Positions 9,265 to 16,893 of a stretch of DNA of 51,652 bases are shown here, in pieces; positions within the stretch are counted from its first letter, which is position 1; each line of letters starts with the position of its first letter. The notes beneath the pieces were generated by a model, which saw only the letters and a program-made list of their open reading frames with translations, ran no database searches and had not been told where the DNA came from. Position numbers and translations under genes: made by a program. Source of the DNA: Halalkalicoccus subterraneus (GTDB lineage Archaea > Halobacteriota > Halobacteria > Halobacteriales > Halalkalicoccaceae); the NCBI RefSeq assembly GCF_003697815.1, contig NZ_RDQG01000051.1, positions 1 to 51,652 of the forward strand. The letters run 5' to 3'.

Positions 9265-9855
9265 TTATCGAAATCCGGTGACGTAGGTCTGCTCGTGATC
9301 GGGAAACACCTCCGCGACGGCGTCTCGACCCTCTCGCTCGACGAGCAGCGTGCGGAGCTCGGCCTCGTAGTCCGCTCGCGAGATGGATTCGCTGGGGCCC
9401 GATTCGACGTCGAGGTGGGCCTCGACCAACCGGTCGACCGCGCTCCGACCGAACCCCGAGAGGGGGGCGACGTAGTCGACGCCGTGACGGTCCTCCAGAC
9501 TCTGGGCCTGGGCCCGCGAGACGGACGGAACCCGGTCGTCCCGGCGGGTTCCGTCCGCGATCGCCGAAAACTCATCTTCCGCGAGCTCCTCCAGGGCGTG
9601 GAGGTGGACCCGCTGGATCGCGTTGCGGGGAAAACCGTCCTCGACCAGCCGGTCGACGGCCTCCTCGGCGACCGGCTGGTCGAGTTCGAGGTGTTCGAAC
9701 GGAAAGCCGGTCGATTCGGCGGCGCGCTCGGCGTGCGTCCAGTCGTCGGTGATCCCGAAGGTCGCGGTGACGAGGGTCACGTCGTAAAACGAGTCGAGCA
9801 GCAACGCGGCGAGGGAGGAGTCCTTACCGGCGCTGTACAGCAGCCCGAGGTCCAT
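9265..9855 (-). CDS. N-type ATP pyrophosphatase-like (PP-loop) protein
   Basis: A 196-residue protein whose N-terminus reads MDLGLLYSAGKDSSLAALLL; SAGKDSS is the PP-loop that binds ATP in N-type ATP-pyrophosphatases (tRNA thiolases, asparagine synthetase, diphthine-ammonia ligase relatives). I recognise it as a haloarchaeal conserved family (annotated as DUF7411, from memory) with no established substrate. It is the last gene of an apparent operon S19e - PDCD5 - this gene, with 7 bases separating it from the PDCD5 stop. The link to ribosomal genes suggests an RNA- or translation-linked role, but that is inference. Confidence 0.8.
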   Translation of the reverse strand: MDLGLLYSAGKDSSLAALLLDSFYDVTLVTATFGITDDWTHAERAAESTGFPFEHLELDQPVAEEAVDRLVEDGFPRNAIQRVHLHALEELAEDEFSAIADGTRRDDRVPSVSRAQAQSLEDRHGVDYVAPLSGFGRSAVDRLVEAHLDVESGPSESISRADYEAELRTLLVEREGRDAVAEVFPDHEQTYVTGFR

Positions 9856-9862
9856 CGCGACC

Positions 9863-10216
9863 TCAGCGCCGCTTGATATCGAACTGCTGCTGGTCGGGGC
9901 TCAGCTCCTTGAGCAGCGCCTTCATCTTCTCCTCGTCGATCTTGCCCTGGACGCGCCCGCTTCGGGCAAGCGCGATCACCTGCTGTTCGACCTGGTCAGC
10001 GAAGTCGGGCTTGCTCATTCGCACGGAGTTGAGCCGTTTTCTCGCCCCGTCGGTGAGGTGCTGGCGCAACATCGCCTTCTTCTGGGCGTCGGCCTGCTGT
10101 TGGGCCTGTTGCTGGGCCTTCTCGTTCCCGGCGCCGCCCTCCTGTTGGTCCTGTAGCTGTTCGAGCTTCTTCTGTCGAAGCTCCTCCAGTCGATCGTCGT
10201 CGGGGCGTTCGCTCAT
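9863..10216 (-). CDS. PDCD5/TFAR19-family DNA-binding protein
   Basis: A 117-residue basic/acidic helical protein starting [20 protein letters not shown]. The N-terminal coiled segment runs into a Gln/Ala-rich stretch and then the family core ([18 protein letters not shown], followed by a region ending [16 protein letters not shown]). Archaeal PDCD5 homologues bind DNA in vitro and are usually annotated as DNA-binding proteins; the cellular role is unsettled. The start at 10216 is fixed by the conserved N-terminus. It lies between rps19e (43-base gap) and the PP-loop gene (6-base gap), an arrangement seen widely in haloarchaea. Confidence 0.92.
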   Translation of the reverse strand: MSERPDDDRLEELRQKKLEQLQDQQEGGAGNEKAQQQAQQQADAQKKAMLRQHLTDGARKRLNSVRMSKPDFADQVEQQVIALARSGRVQGKIDEEKMKALLKELSPDQQQFDIKRR

Positions 10217-10259
10217 ACCCAACTGTTCCGACGCGGGCGACAAAACGATTACGGAGACC

Positions 10260-10721
10260 CTACGCGTAGCGCTCGAGTTCGGGGCGCTCCTCGGTGAGCG
10301 AGGAGAGCACGTCACCGGCGGCTTCGTCGACGAAGCTGCGGCCCTCGGCTGTCAGGACGCGGCCGGCGTCGCCCTGCTGTTCGACGAACCCCTCGTCTTC
10401 GAGCTGCTGGAGGATCGTCCGAATGATGTTGTCGCTACCGTCGGTCTGTTTCGGCGGGGCGACCGTATAGCGGTTCGAGCCGCGCTTCGCGTCGCCGTAG
10501 TGGGTCGCGAGGCGTTCGACGCCGACGGGGCCGTCGACGGCGACCTTCCGCAGCAGGCTCGCCCCGCGAACCGCCCAGAAGTCCTCTTGTTCGGGCGGGA
10601 GTTCGCGGCTGGCGCCGGTCTTCGCGTAGGCGGCCCAGTCGGGCTGTTCGAGTCGATCCGCGAGCCGATCGGAAAGCTCCTCGATGATCTCCTCCGCGGG
10701 CACGTCGTAGAGCGTCGTCAT
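10260..10721 (-). CDS. rps19e: 30S ribosomal protein S19e
   Basis: Archaeal/eukaryotic small-subunit protein of 153 residues, beginning [20 protein letters not shown]. It shows the family core [22 protein letters not shown] followed by [10 protein letters not shown], then a helical C-terminus ([13 protein letters not shown]). The start is the ATG at 10721; a TATA-like box centred about 28 bases upstream suggests a leaderless transcript. It heads the operon with PDCD5 and the PP-loop protein and is divergent from thiL. Confidence 0.96.
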   Translation of the reverse strand: MTTLYDVPAEEIIEELSDRLADRLEQPDWAAYAKTGASRELPPEQEDFWAVRGASLLRKVAVDGPVGVERLATHYGDAKRGSNRYTVAPPKQTDGSDNIIRTILQQLEDEGFVEQQGDAGRVLTAEGRSFVDEAAGDVLSSLTEERPELERYA

Positions 10722-10744
10722 TGCCCGCAGTTCGGTGCTGCCGT

Positions 10745-10752
10745 GTTTAAAA
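10745..10752 (-). promoter_or_regulatory. TATA-like box for rps19e operon
   Basis: On the reverse strand the sequence GCTTTTAAACACGG lies about 28 bases before the S19e start codon. The spacing matches an archaeal TATA box driving a leaderless mRNA. It stands in the 88-base divergent gap to thiL. Confidence 0.55.
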
Positions 10753-10809
10753 GCATCGTTGTCCCGTTTCGACCGGGCCGTTTTTGCCCATCTCGATGGA
10801 TGCACTGGC

Positions 10810-11682
10810 ATGGACGAACGCGCCGTCTTGGAACTGCTCTCGGGATCGCTTTGCCACGCCGGCGACGACACCGCCGTCGTCGACGGGCTCCTGCTCACCA
10901 CCGACATGCTTCACGAACGGACCGATTTTCCGGCGGAGACGACCCGGTACACCGCCGGCTGGCGGGCCGTCGGCGCATCGCTGTCGGACGTGGCGGCGAT
11001 GGGCGGCGAGGTCGCGGCTGCGGTCGCGGTCTACGCTGCCCCCGAGTTTCGCGAGGGGGAGGTCCGCGAGTTCGTCGCGGGCGCGGGCGACGTCTGCGAG
11101 GCGGTCGGCGGGGCGTACGTCGGCGGCGATCTCGACACCCACGAGGAGTTCACCGTTGTAAGCACCGTCGTGGGTCGGTCGGACGACCCCGTCTATCGCT
11201 CGGGCGCGCGGCCGGGCGAGGCGGTCTGTGTCACCGGCACCCTGGGGCGCAGTGCGGCTGCTCTACGGCTGTTCGAGGACGGCGAATCGACGCGGGCGAA
11301 CGAGCTCTTCCGGTTCGAGCCCCGCGTCGGGGCCGGGCGCGCGCTCGCCCCGCACGCGAGCGCGATGATGGATTCGAGCGACGGGCTCGCCCGGTCGCTC
11401 CACCAGCTCGCGGAGGCGAGCGACTGCGGGTTCGCGATCGAGCGTTCGAGGATCCCGATCGACGGGGCGGTCGACGAGGTCGCAGACGACGAGGTGGACG
11501 CCCACGAGATGAGCGTCTCCTTCGGCGAGGACTTCGAACTCGTCTGTACGATTCCCGAGGACGATCTATCGGCAGTCGAGGCCGCATCTCCGACACCGAT
11601 CACCGTGATCGGGGAAGTCACCGAGGAAGGCATCGAAATGGACGGTGAGGCGCTTTCGGATCGGGGTTTTACCCACGGTTAA
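10810..11682 (+). CDS. thiL: Thiamine-monophosphate kinase
   Basis: Phosphorylates thiamine monophosphate to the active cofactor thiamine diphosphate. It has 290 residues and the AIR-synthase/ThiL fold. Family blocks visible in order are GDDTAVVD (about 18-25), SLSDVAAMGG (about 58-67), GGDL (about 110), SSDGLARSL (near 193) and SFGEDFELV (near 238). The ATG at 10810 gives MDERAVLELL and is preferred over the longer open frame from 10735. It is divergent from rps19e and convergent with the site-2 protease gene, whose stop is one base away. Confidence 0.94.
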   Translation: MDERAVLELLSGSLCHAGDDTAVVDGLLLTTDMLHERTDFPAETTRYTAGWRAVGASLSDVAAMGGEVAAAVAVYAAPEFREGEVREFVAGAGDVCEAVGGAYVGGDLDTHEEFTVVSTVVGRSDDPVYRSGARPGEAVCVTGTLGRSAAALRLFEDGESTRANELFRFEPRVGAGRALAPHASAMMDSSDGLARSLHQLAEASDCGFAIERSRIPIDGAVDEVADDEVDAHEMSVSFGEDFELVCTIPEDDLSAVEAASPTPITVIGEVTEEGIEMDGEALSDRGFTHG

Positions 11683-11683
11683 C

Positions 11684-12790
11684 TCAGCCGACGATCCGGA
11701 TCGGGACGGGCGTGAAACACAGTAGCCCGAGAACGATGGCGAACACGCCGACCGCGATCCGACCGGTTCCGAGTTCCCGGTCGTCGATCGGGCTTGCGGA
11801 GCCCACGAACGAGAACAGCAGGGTGAGAAAGCCCCAGAACGCCCAGATGAACGCCGAATCGGCGGGGACGTCTCGAACGTAGTAGAGGTACGCCGCGAGC
11901 GAGAAGAGGATCGCGGGGACGAACGCCGCGACCCTGTCCTGACTCTCGCCGAGGATCGCGCGAAGGACGTGTCCGCCATCGAGCTGCCCGACCGGGATCA
12001 TGTTGAGGAACGTGATGAACATCCCCACCCATCCCCCGATCACGACGGGATTGACCGCCATCGCGGGGTCGTCGTAGTGAAGGGGCTGGTCGACGAGCCA
12101 TGCGAGCCCCTGCAACAGCGGCGGGTAGCCCAGTTCGATCTGGACCGCGTTCGGGTTTCCGATCAAGCTCTCGGGGGCCATCACCGGTGGGAGATGCAGC
12201 CCGACAACCGTGACGACGACCGTCGCGGCGAGCCCAGCCAGCGGCCCGGCGACGCCGATGTCGAACAGCGCCTTCCGGCTCGGGATCTGGCCTTTCATCT
12301 TGATGACTGCACCCATCGTTCCGATGAGTGTGGGAATCGGGATGAAATAGGGAAGCGAGGCGCTGACCTTGTGGTACCGACTCAGGACGTAGTGACCGAG
12401 TTCGTGCACCCCGAGCACGCCCATGATCGCGACCGTGAAGGGCCACGCATGGATGACCTCCGCCGAGAAGGGATCGAGGTGATACCAGATCGAGCCGGCG
12501 AACAGCGTCGAGGCGACCGTGAGGACGAACAGGACGACGTTGGTCCACGGGACACCATTGACACCCAGATCGAGGGGCTCGGCGATGAGTACCCACTCGC
12601 CGTACTCGCGGGTCAATCGGAGTTCGTAGCCCCGCTCGCGGAAGACCGGCCAGAGCTCCCGTAGCACGGTCCGACCGGGGGCACGCGGGCTGCCGTAGTA
12701 GCGAAGGACCTCGCCGTCGGTCTCGGTTTCGTAGACCGAGAAGACGTCCTCGACGTCTACAATGGGGGGACCCGACTGGGGCGCGCTCAT
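11684..12790 (-). CDS. Site-2 protease family (M50) membrane metalloprotease
   Basis: Intramembrane zinc protease of 368 residues. A soluble N-terminal domain of about 80 residues precedes several membrane segments. The zinc motif HELGH is at residues 129-133 within a transmembrane helix (MGVLGVHELGHYVLS), and the second metal site QLDGGH lies in a later helix after NMIPVG. A conserved AGPLAGL stretch is between them. Such enzymes release membrane-bound regulators; the substrate here is unknown. It has no PDZ domain, unlike the other M50 gene at 16894. Convergent with thiL. Confidence 0.92.
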   Translation of the reverse strand: MSAPQSGPPIVDVEDVFSVYETETDGEVLRYYGSPRAPGRTVLRELWPVFRERGYELRLTREYGEWVLIAEPLDLGVNGVPWTNVVLFVLTVASTLFAGSIWYHLDPFSAEVIHAWPFTVAIMGVLGVHELGHYVLSRYHKVSASLPYFIPIPTLIGTMGAVIKMKGQIPSRKALFDIGVAGPLAGLAATVVVTVVGLHLPPVMAPESLIGNPNAVQIELGYPPLLQGLAWLVDQPLHYDDPAMAVNPVVIGGWVGMFITFLNMIPVGQLDGGHVLRAILGESQDRVAAFVPAILFSLAAYLYYVRDVPADSAFIWAFWGFLTLLFSFVGSASPIDDRELGTGRIAVGVFAIVLGLLCFTPVPIRIVG

Positions 12791-12839
12791 CGTCCGAGGT
12801 TGGAACCCGAGAAGTATAAGGGTTCGACGACTGGTTGGC

Positions 12840-13085
12840 TCAGACCGACGTCACGCGCCAGGTCGTCGCGCTCGTATAGGACCACTTCTCGATCACCAGA
12901 TCCTCCTCGGAGGCGCTGAGTTTCACCATCAGCGCGCCGATCTCCTTCGCCGAGAGGCCGACGTCGTCGGCGATGAACTTGCTCTTGAAGTAGAGCTCGC
13001 CATCGGCAGCGCGGTGATTAAGGTACTGTTTAAGCCGGTCTTCCTTCGATTCCTGGGTCGTGGAGGGCTGTGTGGTAGTGCTCAT
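12840..13085 (-). CDS. Small conserved haloarchaeal protein (DUF7123-like)
   Basis: An 81-residue soluble protein: a Thr/Gln-rich N-terminal tail followed by a compact domain (DRLKQYLNHRAADGELYFKS onward) with predicted helix-turn-helix character (FIADDVGLSAKEIGALMVKL), ending in a strand-rich segment. The HTH-like core suggests a winged-helix DNA-binding role; I recall the family as DUF7123 but not a function. It is preceded by an unusually AT-rich spacer containing a TATA-like box, so it is probably its own transcription unit and strongly expressed. Confidence 0.75.
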   Translation of the reverse strand: MSTTTQPSTTQESKEDRLKQYLNHRAADGELYFKSKFIADDVGLSAKEIGALMVKLSASEEDLVIEKWSYTSATTWRVTSV

Positions 13086-13317
13086 CGTCTGCTTCGAGTG
13101 GTCCTTAACAGAGCACTAAGGATATAAGCATAGGATATTTGAATACAATTACATATATTTTAGATAGAATTAGAGTGATTAAAACCGTTCGAAACGTTTT
13201 ATTTGACCTCTATATCGTTTATTGTTCTCTCTCAACTCTTCGTTACTAATACGTGTTCGAACCGTACGACCCTTCCGGTTCGGAGTGTTGATCGGAATCA
13301 TTGCCGTCTCTGGAGGC
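13086..13317 (-). promoter_or_regulatory. AT-rich 232-base spacer with TATA box for the DUF7123-like gene
   Basis: The spacer is sharply more AT-rich than its surroundings. On the reverse strand CTTATATC lies at 13121-13128, about 40 bases before the start of the small conserved gene, suggesting a transcript with a short leader. Further upstream are several more TATA-like stretches (around 13131-13165) and an inverted repeat AAACCGTTCGAAACGTTTT near 13181-13200. I see no ORF in it. It may hold multiple promoters or regulator sites. Confidence 0.5.
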
Positions 13318-14145
13318 TCAAACGCGGGTGTGAACCCAGAACTCCTCGTCGTCAGTCACTTCCTTTTTGAAGATGGGGACCTCGTCCTTGAGCCGGTCGA
13401 TGCCGTCCTCGACGGTTCGGAACGCTTCCGTCCGATGGCCCGCGAGGACGACGACGAAGACGATGTCGGCGCCCGACTCGATCACGCCGGTCCGGTGGTG
13501 CAGCAGGACCTCGTAGATGCCCTCGCGGGCCTCGAGTTCCTCGCGGATCGTCGCGAAGCGCTGCTCGGCGACCCCCTCGTAGGTCTCGAACTCCAGGAAC
13601 TCCGTGGATGCATCGTCGGCCGAGTCCTTCTCGCGCACCCGCCCGGTGAAGGTGGCGATCGCGCCGGCACGATCAGCACGAGGGGACTCCTTCGCCTCCC
13701 GAACCAACGACTCGAGGGTAACGTATGGCTCGGTCGCTTCCAGGGAGTCGATCACCGCGTCGACGTCGATCTCGCCGGCGCGCTCGCCGGTCGCGAGCGC
13801 CTCGCCGGCGTGCTCGTGGTCAGCGAGGACCACCTGCGGGACCGCCGCGTCGTCGAATCCATCGAGGATCGCGTACTCGTACGTCGGCGCGAGGTCGTCG
13901 AGCGTCTCGGCGAGTGTACGGTCCTTTCCGGCGGCGAACCAGCCCGACCCGGATAGTCCGTAGGTCGCGTCGGCGCCGGCCTCGCGATGGCGGTCCGTAT
14001 CCGTGTCGCCGGTGTCGATATCGGGAGTGTCCCGGCAGCGCTCGACGGTCGCGACGCGGCCGCGTTCCGCGAGGTGGGTCACGAGCGATTCGAGCAGGTG
14101 GGTTTTCCCTGCGTCGTCGGGGCCGACGACTCCGAGTACGTACAT
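13318..14145 (-). CDS. moaE: MobB-MoaE fusion: molybdopterin synthase large subunit
   Basis: Makes molybdopterin from precursor Z together with a ubiquitin-like MoaD/SAMP partner that is not encoded nearby. It has 275 residues. The N-terminal part (about 1-140) is a MobB-like P-loop domain starting MYVLGVVGPDDAGKTHLLES; the C-terminal part (about 145-275) is MoaE with AGHRTEAF and the lysine-containing active-site strand LKDEVPIFKKE. The ATG at 14145 directly precedes the P-loop strand. In haloarchaea such MoaE proteins also serve SAMP biology (known from Haloferax). It is divergent from pyrH. Confidence 0.9.
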   Translation of the reverse strand: MYVLGVVGPDDAGKTHLLESLVTHLAERGRVATVERCRDTPDIDTGDTDTDRHREAGADATYGLSGSGWFAAGKDRTLAETLDDLAPTYEYAILDGFDDAAVPQVVLADHEHAGEALATGERAGEIDVDAVIDSLEATEPYVTLESLVREAKESPRADRAGAIATFTGRVREKDSADDASTEFLEFETYEGVAEQRFATIREELEAREGIYEVLLHHRTGVIESGADIVFVVVLAGHRTEAFRTVEDGIDRLKDEVPIFKKEVTDDEEFWVHTRV

Positions 14146-14200
14146 ATGCGTGGGAACGGTCGGTTCGGCCTTGTACGTGTCGCCATCGGGAGTTGACAAT

Positions 14201-14208
14201 CCTTAAGC
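14201..14208 (+). promoter_or_regulatory. TATA-like box for pyrH-lysS
   Basis: CCTTAAGC is centred about 31 bases before the pyrH ATG at 14236, good spacing for an archaeal promoter with a very short leader. It lies in the 90-base divergent gap between moaE and pyrH. Confidence 0.45.
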
Positions 14209-14235
14209 CGAGGACGGGGCTACCCGGGTGCAAGC

Positions 14236-14961
14236 ATGAACGTGGTCGTTTCTATCGGCGGCAGCGTCCTCGCGCCGGATCTCGGTGCCAACCGGGTCGA
14301 GGACCACGCCGGAGTCATCCGGGAGCTCGCCGACGAGGGCTGTTCGATCGGCGCGGTCGTCGGCGGCGGCGGGATCGCACGCGAGTACATCTCCACCGCT
14401 CGCGGGCTGGGAGCAAACGAGATCGAACTCGACACTATCGGGATCGACGTCACCCGCCTCAACGCCCGGCTGCTGATCGCCGCGCTGGGCGAGGCGGTCG
14501 TCCCCGCACCGGTCAAAACCTACGAGGAGGCCGGCGAAGTCCTGCGGGACGGCGACGTCTGCGTGATGGGCGGGGTCGCCCCGGCTCAGACCACCGACGC
14601 GGTCAGCGCCGCCCTCGCCGAGTACACCAACGCCGATCTGCTCGTCTATGCGACGAGCGTCCCGGGTGTCTTCGACGCCGATCCCAACGAGAACCCCGAC
14701 GCCGAGCGTTTCGAGGAGGTGACCGCGAGCGAACTGGTCGATACGATCGCCGACATCGAGATGAGTGCGGGTTCCTCGGCGCCCGTCGACCTGCTCGCGG
14801 CGAAGATCATCGAACGCTCCGGGATGCGTACCATCGTCCTCGACGGCACCGAACCCGAACGGATCGCGAGCGCGATCAGGTACGGCGATCACGAGGGAAC
14901 CGACGTCGTCCCCGAGGGTGTGGGCGACGAACCCACCTACTGGGCCGAGGATGAGCGATAG
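14236..14961 (+). CDS. pyrH: UMP kinase
   Basis: Amino-acid-kinase-fold enzyme that phosphorylates UMP to UDP in pyrimidine synthesis. It has 241 residues and opens MNVVVSIGGSVLAPDLG with the first glycine-rich phosphate loop; GGGGIAREYI follows near residue 38, and a nucleotide-binding block (YATSVPGVFDADPNENPDA) lies near 140. The form lacking a long N-terminus is typical of archaeal PyrH. The last 11 bases overlap the start of lysS, so the two are probably translationally coupled. Confidence 0.94.
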   Translation: MNVVVSIGGSVLAPDLGANRVEDHAGVIRELADEGCSIGAVVGGGGIAREYISTARGLGANEIELDTIGIDVTRLNARLLIAALGEAVVPAPVKTYEEAGEVLRDGDVCVMGGVAPAQTTDAVSAALAEYTNADLLVYATSVPGVFDADPNENPDAERFEEVTASELVDTIADIEMSAGSSAPVDLLAAKIIERSGMRTIVLDGTEPERIASAIRYGDHEGTDVVPEGVGDEPTYWAEDER

Positions 14962-16627
14962 CGTCGACGCGGACGCCGACCCGTACACGCTCCGTGACGA
15001 AGACGAGGACGGAACCGGGGAACGCGGGTTCGTCTTCTGGGCCGACGAGGTAGCCGACGAGGTGGAGGCCCGAAACCCCGACGAATCGATCGTCATCAAG
15101 GGGGGGATCTCCCCCTCCGGAGTGCCCCACATCGGCAACGTCAACGAGATCATGCGCGGGTACTTCGTCGCGGAGGTCCTCCGCGAGCGCGGTCACGAGG
15201 TCCGACAGGTCTTCACCGCCGACGACAAGGACCGACTCCGGGGGCTGCCCCGAAAGCTCGCGGATCTGGACGGTGACATCGTCGATCTGGGCGACGTGGA
15301 TGCCGGGGCGCTCGGGCGCAACCTCGGCAAGCCCTACACCGCGATCCCCGACCCCTTCGGCTGTTGTGAATCGTACGGCGCGCACTTCTCGACGCTGATC
15401 GGGCGAAGCGCCGAGCTCCTAGGGGTGCCCATCGAGATCGAATCGAACACCGCGATGTACGCCGACGGGGAGTTCGAAGACTCGACGCGGTATCTGCTCG
15501 AACACCGCCAACGTGCCCGCGAAGTCCTCTCGGAGTATCAGGACGGCGTCGACGAGAACTACGTCCCGTTTCTCGCCGAGTGTTCAAACTGTGGGCACCT
15601 GACCGACCGGATCACGGGCGTGAACCTCGAATCGGACACGGTCGAGTACGAGTGCGTGGACGTCGAGGCCGGCGAGCAGGTCATCGAGGGCTGTGGCCAC
15701 GAGGGAACCGCAACGGTCCGGGAGGGCAAGCTCCCGTGGCGCTTCGAGTGGGTCGCCCAGTGGCGCGCACTCGGGGTGGACTTCGAGCCGTTCGGCAAGG
15801 ACCACGCCGAAGGCTCGTGGCCGAGCGGGGTCGATATCGCCCGAAACGTCTTCGAGTTCGAGCCGCCGGTGCCGATGGTTTACGAGTGGTTCACCCTCGA
15901 CGGCGAGGCTTTCTCCTCGTCGGCGGGCAACGTCATGCTCGTCTCCGAAGTCTTAGAGCTGATCGAGCCCGAGGTGCTCAGGTACTTCTTCGCGAAGGAC
16001 CCGGGCCGCGCGCGGGACTTCAACGTCGAGCGGATCGATCTTTTAGTTGATGAGTTCGACCGGCTCGAGCGGATCTACTTCGGGGAGGTCGAGGCCGACG
16101 AGCGCGAACAGCGGCGCGCCGAGCGGATCTACCCGTTCTGCGTCGACGAGGTACGCGAAGACCGGATTCGTCTGCCCTACACCTTCGCCGCCGTGCTGGG
16201 CATGACCGACGACCCCGACCTGCGCGAGGAGATCGCCCGCCACGAGGGTCACATCCCGAAGGATACCCCCGACTGGGCCGTCGAGGCAGCCCTCCAGCGC
16301 GTCGAACTGGCGCGAAACTGGGCGCGCGAGACCGGAAACGAGTACGACTACGACCTCAAGCGGACCGAACTCCCCGACGTCGCCGTCTCGGAGCGCACGG
16401 AGGAGGCACTCGAAGAGCTCGCCGATTTCGTCGAGGCGGGCCACACACCCGAGGAGATCCAGGGCGAGATCTACGAGGTCGCAAAGCGCAACGACGTCCC
16501 GATCGGGGAGTTCTTCGCCACGGGCTATCGCCTCTTTTTCGATCAGGACCAAGGTCCCAAGCTGGGTCAGTTCCTCGGCAAACTCGACCGGGAGTTCGTC
16601 CTCGCGCGGCTTCGCCGCGAGCGCTGA
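14951..16627 (+). CDS. lysS: Lysyl-tRNA synthetase, class I
   Basis: Charges tRNA-Lys. The class I form (558 residues) is characteristic of most archaea. The HIGH-type motif is SGVPHIGN and the KMSKS-type motif is FSSSAGN, both as expected for class I LysRS. A CxxC pair (CSNCGH) and a downstream Cys/His pair form a zinc insert. The ATG at 14951 overlaps the pyrH stop by 11 bases. The C-terminal helical domain ends FLGKLDREFVLARLRRER. Confidence 0.97.
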   Translation: MSDSVDADADPYTLRDEDEDGTGERGFVFWADEVADEVEARNPDESIVIKGGISPSGVPHIGNVNEIMRGYFVAEVLRERGHEVRQVFTADDKDRLRGLPRKLADLDGDIVDLGDVDAGALGRNLGKPYTAIPDPFGCCESYGAHFSTLIGRSAELLGVPIEIESNTAMYADGEFEDSTRYLLEHRQRAREVLSEYQDGVDENYVPFLAECSNCGHLTDRITGVNLESDTVEYECVDVEAGEQVIEGCGHEGTATVREGKLPWRFEWVAQWRALGVDFEPFGKDHAEGSWPSGVDIARNVFEFEPPVPMVYEWFTLDGEAFSSSAGNVMLVSEVLELIEPEVLRYFFAKDPGRARDFNVERIDLLVDEFDRLERIYFGEVEADEREQRRAERIYPFCVDEVREDRIRLPYTFAAVLGMTDDPDLREEIARHEGHIPKDTPDWAVEAALQRVELARNWARETGNEYDYDLKRTELPDVAVSERTEEALEELADFVEAGHTPEEIQGEIYEVAKRNDVPIGEFFATGYRLFFDQDQGPKLGQFLGKLDREFVLARLRRER

Positions 16628-16668
16628 GCCGGGACAAAGCTTTTGTTTCGTGGTATTCTGTAGCACAC

Positions 16669-16848
16669 ATGAACGAGACGTTCGTGCGCCTGCTGTGTCC
16701 CGAGTGCGGGAAATCCTGGGAACGAAAACCCAAGGAGCTACCGACCCATACCGAGGGGTTCGCCTGCGACAGCTGCGAGGCCGAACGCCGGACCGCGGAG
16801 TTCGCCCGGACCGACCGGGATCTGGACGTTTTGAAACAGTTCCAGTAA
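16669..16848 (+). CDS. 59-residue zinc-ribbon microprotein
   Basis: A short ORF starting ATG with M-N-E-T-F-V-R-L-L. It has two Cys-x-x-Cys knuckles, CPECGKSW (about residue 10) and CDSCEAER (about residue 34), followed by a charged helical tail ending VLKQFQ. One four-cysteine zinc ribbon is likely. It sits 41 bases after lysS and 45 bases before the PDZ site-2 protease, same strand. A TATA-like stretch (AAGCTTTTG) lies about 30 bases upstream. Function unknown. Confidence 0.75.
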   Translation: MNETFVRLLCPECGKSWERKPKELPTHTEGFACDSCEAERRTAEFARTDRDLDVLKQFQ

Positions 16849-16893
16849 CGCCGGAACCAAACCCATTTGAGCGGGGCCACCTGAAAGAGGGTA

